From Leptolyngbyaceae cyanobacterium CSSed165cm_216 (GTDB taxonomy: Bacteria > Cyanobacteriota > Cyanobacteriia > Phormidesmidales > Phormidesmidaceae): 5,262 nucleotides of DNA. The translations under genes were made by a program, and so were the position numbers. Of the stretch, positions 1 through 4,754 are shown piece after piece. The notes below the pieces were generated by a model, which saw nothing but the letters and a program-made list of their open reading frames with translations, ran no database searches and was not told the DNA's origin. The stretch covers positions 1-5,262 of the forward strand of contig SLIY01000031.1 of NCBI GenBank assembly GCA_007135385.1, read 5' to 3'. The stretch's first letter is position 1; each line of letters starts with the position of its first letter.

Positions 1-37
1 TGGTCTACCTCAAATCAGTATGTAAAATGACTGTCAA

Positions 38-50
38 ATTATTGAATAAT
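38..50. repeat. AT-rich perfect odd palindrome
   Basis: ATTATTGAATAAT reads as two 6-base arms around a central G. It is a possible protein-binding dyad or AT-rich promoter element, but no gene follows closely enough to assign it a role. Confidence 0.3.
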
Positions 51-124
51 GCGACAGATTGTGGCTCTGGGCTGTTGGTAGGCGTCGGCAGATTAAACCT
101 CATCCAAGTCCAGACGTGGAGGGT

Positions 125-164
125 TGCCAGCAGGAACTCTCCAGATCCTGAGCTGGACCTGGCA
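125..164 (+). repeat. Nested inverted repeats, possible structured RNA
   Basis: An outer pair, TGCCAG at 125-130 with CTGGCA at 159-164, encloses an inner pair, CAGGA at 131-135 with TCCTG at 146-150. The two 5' arms abut, giving an 11-base stem interrupted on the 3' side by an 8-base bulge. An alternative pairing exists between AGCTG at 151-155 and CAGCT at 165-169. No T-run follows, so this is not a classic intrinsic terminator. It could be part of a small RNA or just chance. Confidence 0.25.
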
Positions 165-270
165 CAGCTGAAATACTCTTAGCCAGTAGAGCCTCAAGCA
201 ACCATTCTACATGGCTTTGCGCCCCTTTCTTAGAATCTGCCAGACATTACCGCTGTGACCATGGAGATTC

Positions 271-348
271 ATTCTCAAGCAGACTGAAGGGGATGGGGCT
301 AAGACCCAGAAGCGACCACTAGACAAAGATCCTGCGATTCTCAAGCAG
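271..348 (+). repeat. 12-base direct repeat, two copies
   Basis: ATTCTCAAGCAG occurs at 271-282 and again at 337-348, offset by 66 bases. A shorter relative, CTCAAGCA, lies at 193-200, which is 81 bases before the matching part of the first copy. Both offsets are multiples of three, which would fit a decayed coding repeat, but no open frame spans them now. Confidence 0.4.
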
Positions 349-393
349 CGTCCTGCAAAAGACAAGGGGAGATATTAAGGTATGTGAAGCCGT

Positions 394-470
394 CTCAGGA
401 TAGGGCTAAACGACCTTTGCCTGACGCTCAAAATTCTGGCCGTCAACGTAGCGTTTGCATATATCCTGAG
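394..470 (+). promoter_or_regulatory. Inverted repeat in the probable leader of the small gene
   Basis: CTCAGGATA at 394-402 is the exact reverse complement of TATCCTGAG at 462-470. Inside the 59-base loop, ACGCT at 424-428 can pair with AGCGT at 450-454, extended by a G-U pair, so a two-stem structure is possible. It ends 63 bases before the ATG at 534. It would be a leader structure only if transcription starts upstream of it; the better -10-like hexamer, at 503-508, lies downstream. Confidence 0.25.
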
Positions 471-502
471 TAAGCTATGGTGGGGTTTCCTTGAGGACTT
501 GC

Positions 503-508
503 TATAAA
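503..508 (+). promoter_or_regulatory. Possible -10 box upstream of the small gene
   Basis: TATAAA lies 25 bases before the ATG at 534, which would place a transcription start near 515 and leave a leader of about 20 bases. No good -35 hexamer sits at the usual distance, so this rests on the hexamer alone. If it is right, the upstream TTG at 516 would be almost leaderless, which favours 534 as the start codon. Confidence 0.25.
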
Positions 509-533
509 AGACCTGTTGAGTAACACGCCCTGC

Positions 534-884
534 ATGGATAACTTTTCCGCTGCCGCTTCTTCTTTGCCGGATGATCTAGTCAAACTGGCTAAACTGATTG
601 ACCAGGCCGCAACCGCTCGTCAGGGGGATACGGTGGCGTTACTAGCATTGCTGCGGCTGTTAGAAGACCGTCACCGAGACGTTTGTGAAACCTTCTTTCG
701 AGACGCCTTACCCGACAACCGACACAACTTATACACGCTGCTGCGAGATATTGAGCTGAATGGCGGTTGGCCCTATATTCAGCGCATGAAGCTGCGATCG
801 CTACTGGCCCAAATGGATGAAGCCGAATGGGGAACATTTAGCGACGAAACCAATTCTCCTACTGTTGATCAAGGACAATGCTAA
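534..884 (+). CDS. Small conserved-type hypothetical protein, function unknown
   Basis: This encodes 116 residues with no signal peptide or membrane segment, so it is probably cytoplasmic. The N-terminal half looks helical: LPDDLVKLAKLIDQ at 11-24, then a leucine-rich stretch TVALLALLRLLEDRHRD at 33-49. A compact middle follows with ALPDNRHNLYTLLRDIE at 58-74 and NGGWPYIQRMKLRSLLAQM at 76-94. The polar tail after residue 100 looks disordered. The style resembles short cyanobacterial proteins of unknown function, and I cannot assign a role. The frame extends upstream to a TTG at 516 (six more residues), but neither start has a clear Shine-Dalgarno sequence and I prefer the ATG. Its last bases overlap the start of the exported GHL10 protein by 7 (ATGCTAA), which implies one transcript and coupled translation. 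A HIP1 site at 794-801 lies inside it, so the gene looks resident rather than recently acquired. Confidence 0.75.
   Translation: MDNFSAAASSLPDDLVKLAKLIDQAATARQGDTVALLALLRLLEDRHRDVCETFFRDALPDNRHNLYTLLRDIELNGGWPYIQRMKLRSLLAQMDEAEWGTFSDETNSPTVDQGQC
871..880 (+). promoter_or_regulatory. Ribosome binding site and overlapping start of the GHL10 gene
   Basis: AAGGA at 871-875 sits only two bases before the ATG at 878, closer than usual. The stop codon of the upstream gene (TAA at 882-884) falls just after this ATG, so ribosomes finishing the first gene could restart here. The next in-frame ATG, at 893, is too far from AAGGA and would shorten the N-terminus by five residues without affecting the signal peptide. 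Confidence 0.45.
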
Positions 885-2440
885 ACTCAGGCATGTTCAA
901 CCCTCAGCCCCACGCTTTACGATCCCGGCTTCGTCGCTATCTCAGGCCTCTAGCGATTCAGAGCCTAGCCTTGGCGGCTGGGATAGCAGGGCTGGCGGTG
1001 TTGCCTGCGGCCACGGGTGGGGCGGTAGATTTAAATCCCTATTGCCAGGTTAGCCAAGAGTCAGCGCTGGCTAAAGAAGAACTTCGCAAAGCGGCCTTCG
1101 ATGGCGATACGGCTGCACAACAACAATACGAGATCGTAATTCGCCAGCATGACGACGCTTTACGCCGCTGCCGTAGTCAAACCTGGCCTCGGCAACAGGC
1201 GGTTTGGCTACGGCTGTATCCCTGTGATTTACAACCAGGGGTCTTGGAAGCGGTGCTCGATCGCATTATTAACCTGGGCTACAACGAAGTCTATGTAGAG
1301 GTGTTCTACGGTGGTCAGGTGCTATTACCCCAGGCTGACAACCCTACCGCCTGGCCTGCCGTTGTGCAAAAGGCAGGCTACGAGCGCCGAGATCTATTCG
1401 CTGAAGCGATTGAAAAAGGGCGGCAGCGGGGGCTCAAGGTAGATGCCTGGGTGTTTACCCTTAACTTTGGCTATTCCTATGGCCTGCGCGCCGATCGGCA
1501 ACATGTATTAGCCCTGAATGGCCGGGGGCAAACGACCTATACCTATGCCAAATCGGGGGCTTCGAGTAATCCCGACGAGGTGTTTATTGACCCCTATCAT
1601 CCCCAGGCCCGGGCTGACTATGCCCAGCTACTAGAGGCGATCGCGCGGCGCCAGCCTGATGGCATCCTGTTTGACTATGTTCGCTACCCACGGGGGGTGG
1701 GTCCCAATTCTGTCGCTGACAGCGTAGACGACCTCTGGATCTATGGCCAGGCATCCCGAGATGCTCTATTTCAACGGGCTACCAACCGCCAGGGGCTAGA
1801 ACTCATTCGTCGCTATATCAGCCGAGGCCACCTAGTCGATCGCGATATTCAAGATGTCCGCGACCTCTACCCTGACGAACCCGAGCCCCTGTGGCAAAGT
1901 CGTATCCCCTCTCCCGCCTTGCAGAATGCAGCCACCAGACCGTCCCCAGCTACCCTCAGGCCTAGACTACAGACCGAGCTATGGCAATTAACAGTCGCCC
2001 ACGCCGTTCAGGGAGTCGTTGACTTTTTGACCATCGCTGGAGAACAGATGCAGCGCCACAACATTCAGGCTGGGGCCGTGTTTTTCCCAGATGGCAACCA
2101 GCTGGTGGGCACAGGGGGCTACGACTCACGCTTACAATATTGGGATCGTTTCCCCACCACCATGAGCTGGCATCCCATGGTCTACGGAGTCTGCGGCCAT
2201 ACGGGCTGTATTTTAGATGGGGTGCGGCGGGTGTTAACCATGGCTCCCAGCAACTCAGCCCCGCCCGTTGTACCTGCCCTGGCCGGTATTTGGGGCCAAG
2301 CCACCTATAACCGCCCGCCCCTAGAAACCCAAATGGAGGCCCTACGCCGGGCCGCTCCCGAGATCAATGCGGTTAGTCATTTTGCCTATTCCTGGCAAGA
2401 CCCAGAGTTCGACCGAGTACGCAAGTTCTGCTCACTTTAG
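878..2440 (+). CDS. Exported glycoside-hydrolase-like protein, GHL10 family (YngK type)
   Basis: This 520-residue protein begins with a basic stretch (RSRLRR at 15-20) and a hydrophobic core (about 24-46) ending in an Ala/Gly-rich segment near 44-49. That is a typical Sec signal peptide, so the product should act in the periplasm or outside. A helical region at 60-105 precedes a TIM-barrel-like domain from about 107. It carries the pattern of the family 10 glycosyl-hydrolase-like proteins: AVWLRLYP (108-115), NEVYVEVFYGG (136-146), KVDAWVF (187-193), EVFIDPYHP (234-242) and GILFDYVRYP (262-271), then WHPMVYG (431-437) and FAYSW (502-506). Acidic residues at strand ends (E141, D189, D238, D266) are candidate active-site residues by analogy; catalysis is poorly established in this family. 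Substrate is unknown; an extracellular or cell-wall polysaccharide is a guess. Six cysteines (56, 98, 116, 439, 444, 518) follow the signal peptide and could form disulfides. There is no S-layer or other anchor domain. It overlaps the upstream small gene. Confidence 0.85.
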   Translation: MLNSGMFNPQPHALRSRLRRYLRPLAIQSLALAAGIAGLAVLPAATGGAVDLNPYCQVSQESALAKEELRKAAFDGDTAAQQQYEIVIRQHDDALRRCRSQTWPRQQAVWLRLYPCDLQPGVLEAVLDRIINLGYNEVYVEVFYGGQVLLPQADNPTAWPAVVQKAGYERRDLFAEAIEKGRQRGLKVDAWVFTLNFGYSYGLRADRQHVLALNGRGQTTYTYAKSGASSNPDEVFIDPYHPQARADYAQLLEAIARRQPDGILFDYVRYPRGVGPNSVADSVDDLWIYGQASRDALFQRATNRQGLELIRRYISRGHLVDRDIQDVRDLYPDEPEPLWQSRIPSPALQNAATRPSPATLRPRLQTELWQLTVAHAVQGVVDFLTIAGEQMQRHNIQAGAVFFPDGNQLVGTGGYDSRLQYWDRFPTTMSWHPMVYGVCGHTGCILDGVRRVLTMAPSNSAPPVVPALAGIWGQATYNRPPLETQMEALRRAAPEINAVSHFAYSWQDPEFDRVRKFCSL

Positions 2441-2493
2441 AGACTTGGGGTTGCCTTGGGGCTCACAAGTATAGCTGTAAGTTGAAACGTTTT

Positions 2494-2547
2494 TAGAGTT
2501 TCCTGATGTCTTAACCAAAATGATTATCGCCCTATCAGGAAAATCTA
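2494..2547. repeat. Inverted repeat with 14-base arms
   Basis: TAGAGTTTCCTGAT at 2494-2507 and ATCAGGAAAATCTA at 2534-2547 are reverse complements at 13 of 14 positions, separated by 26 bases. The T-run lies before the stem (2488-2494) rather than after it, so this is not an ordinary terminator for the upstream gene. It could be an mRNA-stabilising or attenuating hairpin, or the ends of a very small mobile remnant. Confidence 0.5.
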
Positions 2548-2553
2548 TAGATT
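2542..2553. repeat. Perfect 12-base palindrome
   Basis: AATCTATAGATT equals its own reverse complement. It overlaps the right arm of the larger inverted repeat. It may be an operator-like site, or simply a by-product of the repeat. Confidence 0.3.
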
Positions 2554-2634
2554 GCCTCGATCGCATCCCCCGGCAGAAGTGCTATGGTTTAGCATAGACT
2601 CACCAAGATAAAGAAGCCTCTTGCCATTGATCCA

Positions 2635-2646
2635 AGTCAATTGACT
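2635..2646. repeat. Perfect 12-base palindrome
   Basis: AGTCAATTGACT equals its own reverse complement. It lies inside the decayed frame, where it would encode Ser-Gln-Leu-Thr, so it may reflect old coding sequence rather than a binding site. Confidence 0.25.
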
Positions 2647-2755
2647 CTTCAGGCGTTTCGATGGGCACCAGGCGTCGTAATCATCACCAGCGAAGATAGG
2701 GGTAAGGCCTAGCTGACGGTGATGGGCGATCGCAGTGCTAGTGTCTCGGAGAGGT

Positions 2756-2793
2756 CCCTGCTCCTAGTGTTCGACCCTGCTCCTGGTGTCCTC
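2756..2793 (+). repeat. Tandem duplication of a 19-base unit
   Basis: CCCTGCTCCTAGTGT at 2756-2770 is followed 19 bases later by CCCTGCTCCTGGTGT at 2775-2789, with one difference in the 15 bases. A third CTAGTGT at 2738-2744 suggests a degenerate earlier unit. The duplication coincides with the point where similarity to flavin reductases is lost. Confidence 0.5.
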
Positions 2794-2824
2794 ACAAGTA
2801 GCCGGAAGCGGCGACTATCATGGG

Positions 2825-2854
2825 GATGATTATCGCCCTACCGCTTTAATCATC
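2825..2854. promoter_or_regulatory. Inverted repeat just upstream of mrpC
   Basis: GATGATTA at 2825-2832 and TAATCATC at 2847-2854 are exact reverse complements around a 14-base loop, ending 34 bases before the mrpC ATG. The same octamer TAATCATC also occurs at 2678-2685, and ATGATTA at 2520-2526. Its position would suit an operator or a leader hairpin of the mrp operon, but no regulator is known to me for this motif. Confidence 0.35.
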
Positions 2855-2888
2855 AGTTCCTTTGTCCAAGCCTTGCCACCGAGTGATT

Positions 2889-3224
2889 ATGCTCCACGCC
2901 TGTGTTTACGCCACTATCTTGTTAGGTTTCTTTGGTCTCATCTTCAAAGAGAACTTGGTGATGAAAATCATTGCCATGGATGTGATGAGTACTGGGGTGA
3001 TTGCGCTGTTTGTGCTAGTAGCGGCTAGGGAGGGAATCCGCACACCGATTGTAACGGTGATGACCCCTCGAAACTTTGCCGACCCTGTTCCCCAGGCGGT
3101 CATTTTGACGGCCATTGTGATTGGTTTTTCGATTCAGGCACTGATGCTGGTGGGAGTGATGAAGCTGGCGCGGGACAACCCCACCCTGGAAATTCGCGAA
3201 ATCGAGAAGGGGTATCGGCCGTGA
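2889..3224 (+). CDS. mrpC: Mrp antiporter subunit C (NuoK-like membrane protein)
   Basis: This is a 111-residue inner-membrane subunit of the multisubunit Na+(K+)/H+ antiporter, homologous to NuoK/NdhE of complex I. Three hydrophobic segments are visible, at about 4-18, 26-45 and 67-91. The family signature is clear: FFGLIFKENLVMKIIAMDVM at 14-33 and DPVPQAVILTAIVIGF at 65-80. The C-terminus (94-111) is charged and presumably cytoplasmic. The length is normal for MrpC. The open frame extends upstream to TTG 2862 and GTG 2883, but the ATG at 2889 gives the usual short N-terminus before the first helix; the Shine-Dalgarno sequence is weak (GAG at 2881-2883). Its stop overlaps the GTG start of the next gene as GTGA, indicating coupled translation with MrpD, its partner in the membrane arm. 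It is the first gene of the mrp operon visible here. Confidence 0.9.
   Translation: MLHACVYATILLGFFGLIFKENLVMKIIAMDVMSTGVIALFVLVAAREGIRTPIVTVMTPRNFADPVPQAVILTAIVIGFSIQALMLVGVMKLARDNPTLEIREIEKGYRP
3204..3223 (+). promoter_or_regulatory. Shine-Dalgarno and GTG start deciding the first mrpD
   Basis: GAGAAGGGG at 3204-3212 lies eight bases before the GTG at 3221. The 4-base overlap GTGA joins this start to the mrpC stop. The spacing and strength of the site support GTG as the true start despite its being a minor codon. Confidence 0.65.
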
Positions 3225-4678
3225 CCACCTGGACTGTTGTTTGGATGGCCTTGCCGTTTTTGGTGGGATTCAGTGTATATCTGCTGCCCTATGGCGATCG
3301 CCTGCTGGCCCTAGGTGCTGCTTTGGCGTCTATGGCCTACGCGATCGCCTTGTTTCTACAGCCTGTTCCGCTAGAGCTGCAATTCCTCGATAGTTTCGGG
3401 GTTACCCTGCTGGCCGATAATCTCAGTGCTTGGTTTATTCTCACCAATGCTTTGGTGACTGCTGCTGTGATCATTTACTGCTGGGAACAAGGCAAACCTG
3501 CGTTTTTCTACATCCAGCTAGTCATGCTCCACGGCAGCGTCAATGCCACATTTATCTGTGCTGATTTGATCAGTCTGTATGTGGCCCTAGAGTTGGTAGG
3601 CATAACCACCTTCCTACTCATCGCCCTGCCTCGCCAGGATCAGACCATGTGGATTGGCCTCCGTTACCTGTTTATTAGCAATGTGGCTATGTTGTTCTAC
3701 CTGATGGGGGCAGTGCTGGTTTACCAGACCCATCAGTCTTTTGCCTTTGAGGGGCTACGAGGGTCTCCGGCAGAAGCCCCAGCCTTAGTTTTGATGGGCC
3801 TACTGACTAAAGGTGGCATTTTTGTGTCTGGGTTATGGCTGCCAGTGACCAACACTGCTGCTGAGAGCCCAGTGGCGGCCATGATGTCTGGGGCGGTAGA
3901 AAAAGCAGGGGTATTTCCACTGCTCCGATTTGCCCTGATGCTAAACGAGTTTGAGCCGATTATCCAGCTTTTTGGGGTAGGCACGGCCCTGTTGGGGGTT
4001 ACCTATGCGCTGGTCGCCACCGATGCTAAGCGGGTATTGGCTTGTAGTACCCTTTCTCAACTGGGCTGGTTGTTAGTGGCCCCAGCGGTCGCGGGCTTTT
4101 ATGCCCTCGCCCATGGCCTCGCCAAGGCTAGTTTATTTCTGACGGTGGGTCAGTTTCCCGAGCGAGATATCACCACTCTGCGACAGCAACCCATGCCAAC
4201 GGCCCTGTGGCTACCGCTCACCCTGGGCGGCCTGTCAATGTCTGGAATGCCAGGTCTTGTAGGGTTTGGAGCTAAAGTGCTGACCTTAGATTCGGTGTTG
4301 CCCTGGCAATCAATCGCCATGAATGGCGCGGCCGCAGGCACAGCGGCTGTGTATGCCAAGTTCATTTTTCTGCCCCATACGTCTGACGCTTCAGCCCCCA
4401 GGGAGGTGCGGCCTAAGCCGAGTTACTGGGTAGCTTCGCTACTTTTGTTGGGGGGGGTGGTCCTGGCCAGCGCCGTGCACCTGGAGGCCTATACCTGGCC
4501 TGATGTAGCTAAAGTCTTGGCCTTATTAGGAGGAGGATGGGTCGCTTATGGGGTGCTGCGACAATTTCTGACCTTACGGTTACCTGTCGTACTGGAGGAT
4601 ATGGACCATTTGATTGGGGGAATGAGTGTGATGCTGGTGGTGCTGTTTTGGATGGTGTGGTCATGGTCTATGGCTTAA
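3221..4678 (+). CDS. mrpD: Mrp antiporter subunit D, first copy (NuoN/NuoM-like; NdhD5/6 type)
   Basis: This is a 485-residue polytopic membrane protein of the proton-conducting complex I/Mrp family, long segments being hydrophobic from end to end. It is expected to form a proton channel in the Mrp Na+(K+)/H+ antiporter, which serves salt and alkali tolerance and pH homeostasis. Family landmarks are present: the conserved membrane Glu at E124 (SLYVALELVG), the Lys at K197 (GLLTKGGIFVSGLWLP), SPVAAMMSGAVEKAGVFPLL (216-235) with K228, TDAKRVLACSTLSQLGW (267-283), HGLAKASLFL (298-307) with K302, and GMPGLVGFGAK (342-352). Length is normal. One oddity is LPVTNTAAESP at 207-217, with Asn211 where relatives usually carry His. 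In cyanobacteria such genes have been annotated as ndhD5/ndhD6, but the mrpC neighbour and the second mrpD downstream argue for Mrp rather than NDH-1. Two HIP1 sites lie near the 5' end (3294-3301 and 3341-3348). Confidence 0.92.
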   Translation: MTTWTVVWMALPFLVGFSVYLLPYGDRLLALGAALASMAYAIALFLQPVPLELQFLDSFGVTLLADNLSAWFILTNALVTAAVIIYCWEQGKPAFFYIQLVMLHGSVNATFICADLISLYVALELVGITTFLLIALPRQDQTMWIGLRYLFISNVAMLFYLMGAVLVYQTHQSFAFEGLRGSPAEAPALVLMGLLTKGGIFVSGLWLPVTNTAAESPVAAMMSGAVEKAGVFPLLRFALMLNEFEPIIQLFGVGTALLGVTYALVATDAKRVLACSTLSQLGWLLVAPAVAGFYALAHGLAKASLFLTVGQFPERDITTLRQQPMPTALWLPLTLGGLSMSGMPGLVGFGAKVLTLDSVLPWQSIAMNGAAAGTAAVYAKFIFLPHTSDASAPREVRPKPSYWVASLLLLGGVVLASAVHLEAYTWPDVAKVLALLGGGWVAYGVLRQFLTLRLPVVLEDMDHLIGGMSVMLVVLFWMVWSWSMA

Positions 4679-4754
4679 CGCGATCGCTCCATCAACCTGG
4701 GACAGGGCTCAAGCCAGGACTAGCCCTGGCAACGATCTATCAACGGGGATGCCG
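4679..4754 (+). promoter_or_regulatory. Spacer between the mrpD genes with alternative hairpins
   Basis: This 76-base spacer contrasts with the overlap between mrpC and the first mrpD. Two mutually exclusive stems are possible: CAGGGCT 4703-4709 with AGCCCTG 4722-4728 (12-base loop), or GCCAGG 4713-4718 with CCTGGC 4725-4730 (6-base loop). No T-run follows, so full termination is unlikely; processing, stability or partial attenuation of the operon mRNA is conceivable. A HIP1 site at 4680-4687 begins just after the stop codon. Confidence 0.4.

Larger units (their letters stand above)
1..533. other. Intergenic region with repeats, no recognisable gene
   Basis: All frames are interrupted, and no translated stretch resembles a family I know. 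One + frame is open from the left edge to a TAG at 180-182. It has an internal ATG at 27 that would give 51 residues, but there is no ribosome binding site and the product is not recognisable. The same frame meets further stops at 231, 285, 300 and 471. What can be seen is an odd palindrome at 38-50, an imperfect dyad at 103-120, nested inverted repeats at 125-164, a 12-base direct repeat at 271-282 and 337-348, and a 9-base inverted repeat at 394-402 and 462-470. I found no match to a tRNA, rRNA, tmRNA or RNase P RNA by eye. The region could be an old decayed gene, an unannotated small RNA, or ordinary spacer. Confidence 0.6.
2593..2829 (+). pseudogene. Probable decayed flavin-reductase-like reading frame
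   Basis: One + frame reads LAIDPSQLTLQAFRWAPGV, then VIITSEDRGKA, a TAG stop at 2710-2712, LTVMGDRSASVSERSLL and LVFDPAPGV, ending at a TGA at 2827-2829. This resembles the N-terminal half of the flavin reductase fold (FMN-binding split barrel), where the usual order is a GVxVVT strand, a polar turn, a GLTVSS-like strand, an SVS motif and a PLVLV-type strand. The frame has no ATG, GTG or TTG start in a sensible place, is stopped once in the middle, and loses any resemblance after about 2790, where short repeats begin. A HIP1 site at 2726-2733 lies inside it. A standalone flavin reductase or the C-terminal domain of a flavodiiron protein are both possible parents. The match is by eye only and could be coincidental. 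Confidence 0.35.
2520..2840. repeat. 15-base perfect direct repeat bracketing the decayed frame
   Basis: ATGATTATCGCCCTA is found at 2520-2534 and again, without mismatch, at 2826-2840, offset by 306 bases. Chance of a 15-base match within a gap this size is about one in ten thousand. The copies bracket most of the flavin-reductase-like remains. They might be traces of an insertion, a deletion between repeats, or repeated binding sites. Confidence 0.6.
2441..2888. other. 448-base repeat-rich gap upstream of the mrp operon
   Basis: No intact gene lies here. It contains a long inverted repeat (2494-2547), a 15-base direct repeat (2520-2534 and 2826-2840), two perfect 12-base palindromes (2542-2553 and 2635-2646), a tandem 19-base duplication (2756-2793) and a probable decayed flavin-reductase-type frame (about 2593-2829). 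A short duplication CTTGGGG (2444-2450 and 2455-2461) follows the GHL10 stop codon. I see no strong intrinsic terminator with a T-run for the upstream pair, and no confident promoter for mrpC, although one must lie here or within the upstream genes. Confidence 0.7.

Noticed and set aside
27..182. A 51-codon + strand open frame in the left gap, its frame open to the left edge
   Set aside because: No Shine-Dalgarno, no recognisable product, and it overlaps the nested inverted repeats. It might be the tail of a decayed gene, but I cannot support it as a gene.
589..837. Open frame of 82 codons on the minus strand
   Set aside because: It is antisense to the small hypothetical gene, and its Arg/Cys-rich product looks like a frame shadow.
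817..1053. Open + frame of 78 codons spanning the end of the small gene and the start of the GHL10 gene
   Set aside because: It lies across two better-supported genes in another frame, and its composition is not protein-like.
2441..2550. Intrinsic terminator for the GHL10 gene
   Set aside because: The only strong stem (2494-2547) has its T-run in front rather than behind, so I did not call a terminator.
2520..2597. A 25-codon open frame starting at the left copy of the 15-base repeat
   Set aside because: There is no ribosome binding site, and the second repeat copy reads only MIIALPL before a stop, so the shared start looks incidental.
2862..2888. Upstream TTG (2862) or GTG (2883) as the mrpC start
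   Set aside because: They add six hydrophilic residues or more before the first helix, unlike typical MrpC. The ATG at 2889 gives the normal length.
2786..3028. Open + frame of 80 codons overlapping the mrpC start
   Set aside because: It is out of frame with mrpC, whose MrpC family motifs are unambiguous.
2906..3115. Minus-strand open frame within mrpC
   Set aside because: Antisense shadow of a clear membrane-protein gene.
3733..4365. Two minus-strand open frames (3733-3984 and 4150-4365) within the first mrpD
   Set aside because: Antisense shadows with no recognisable product or start signals.
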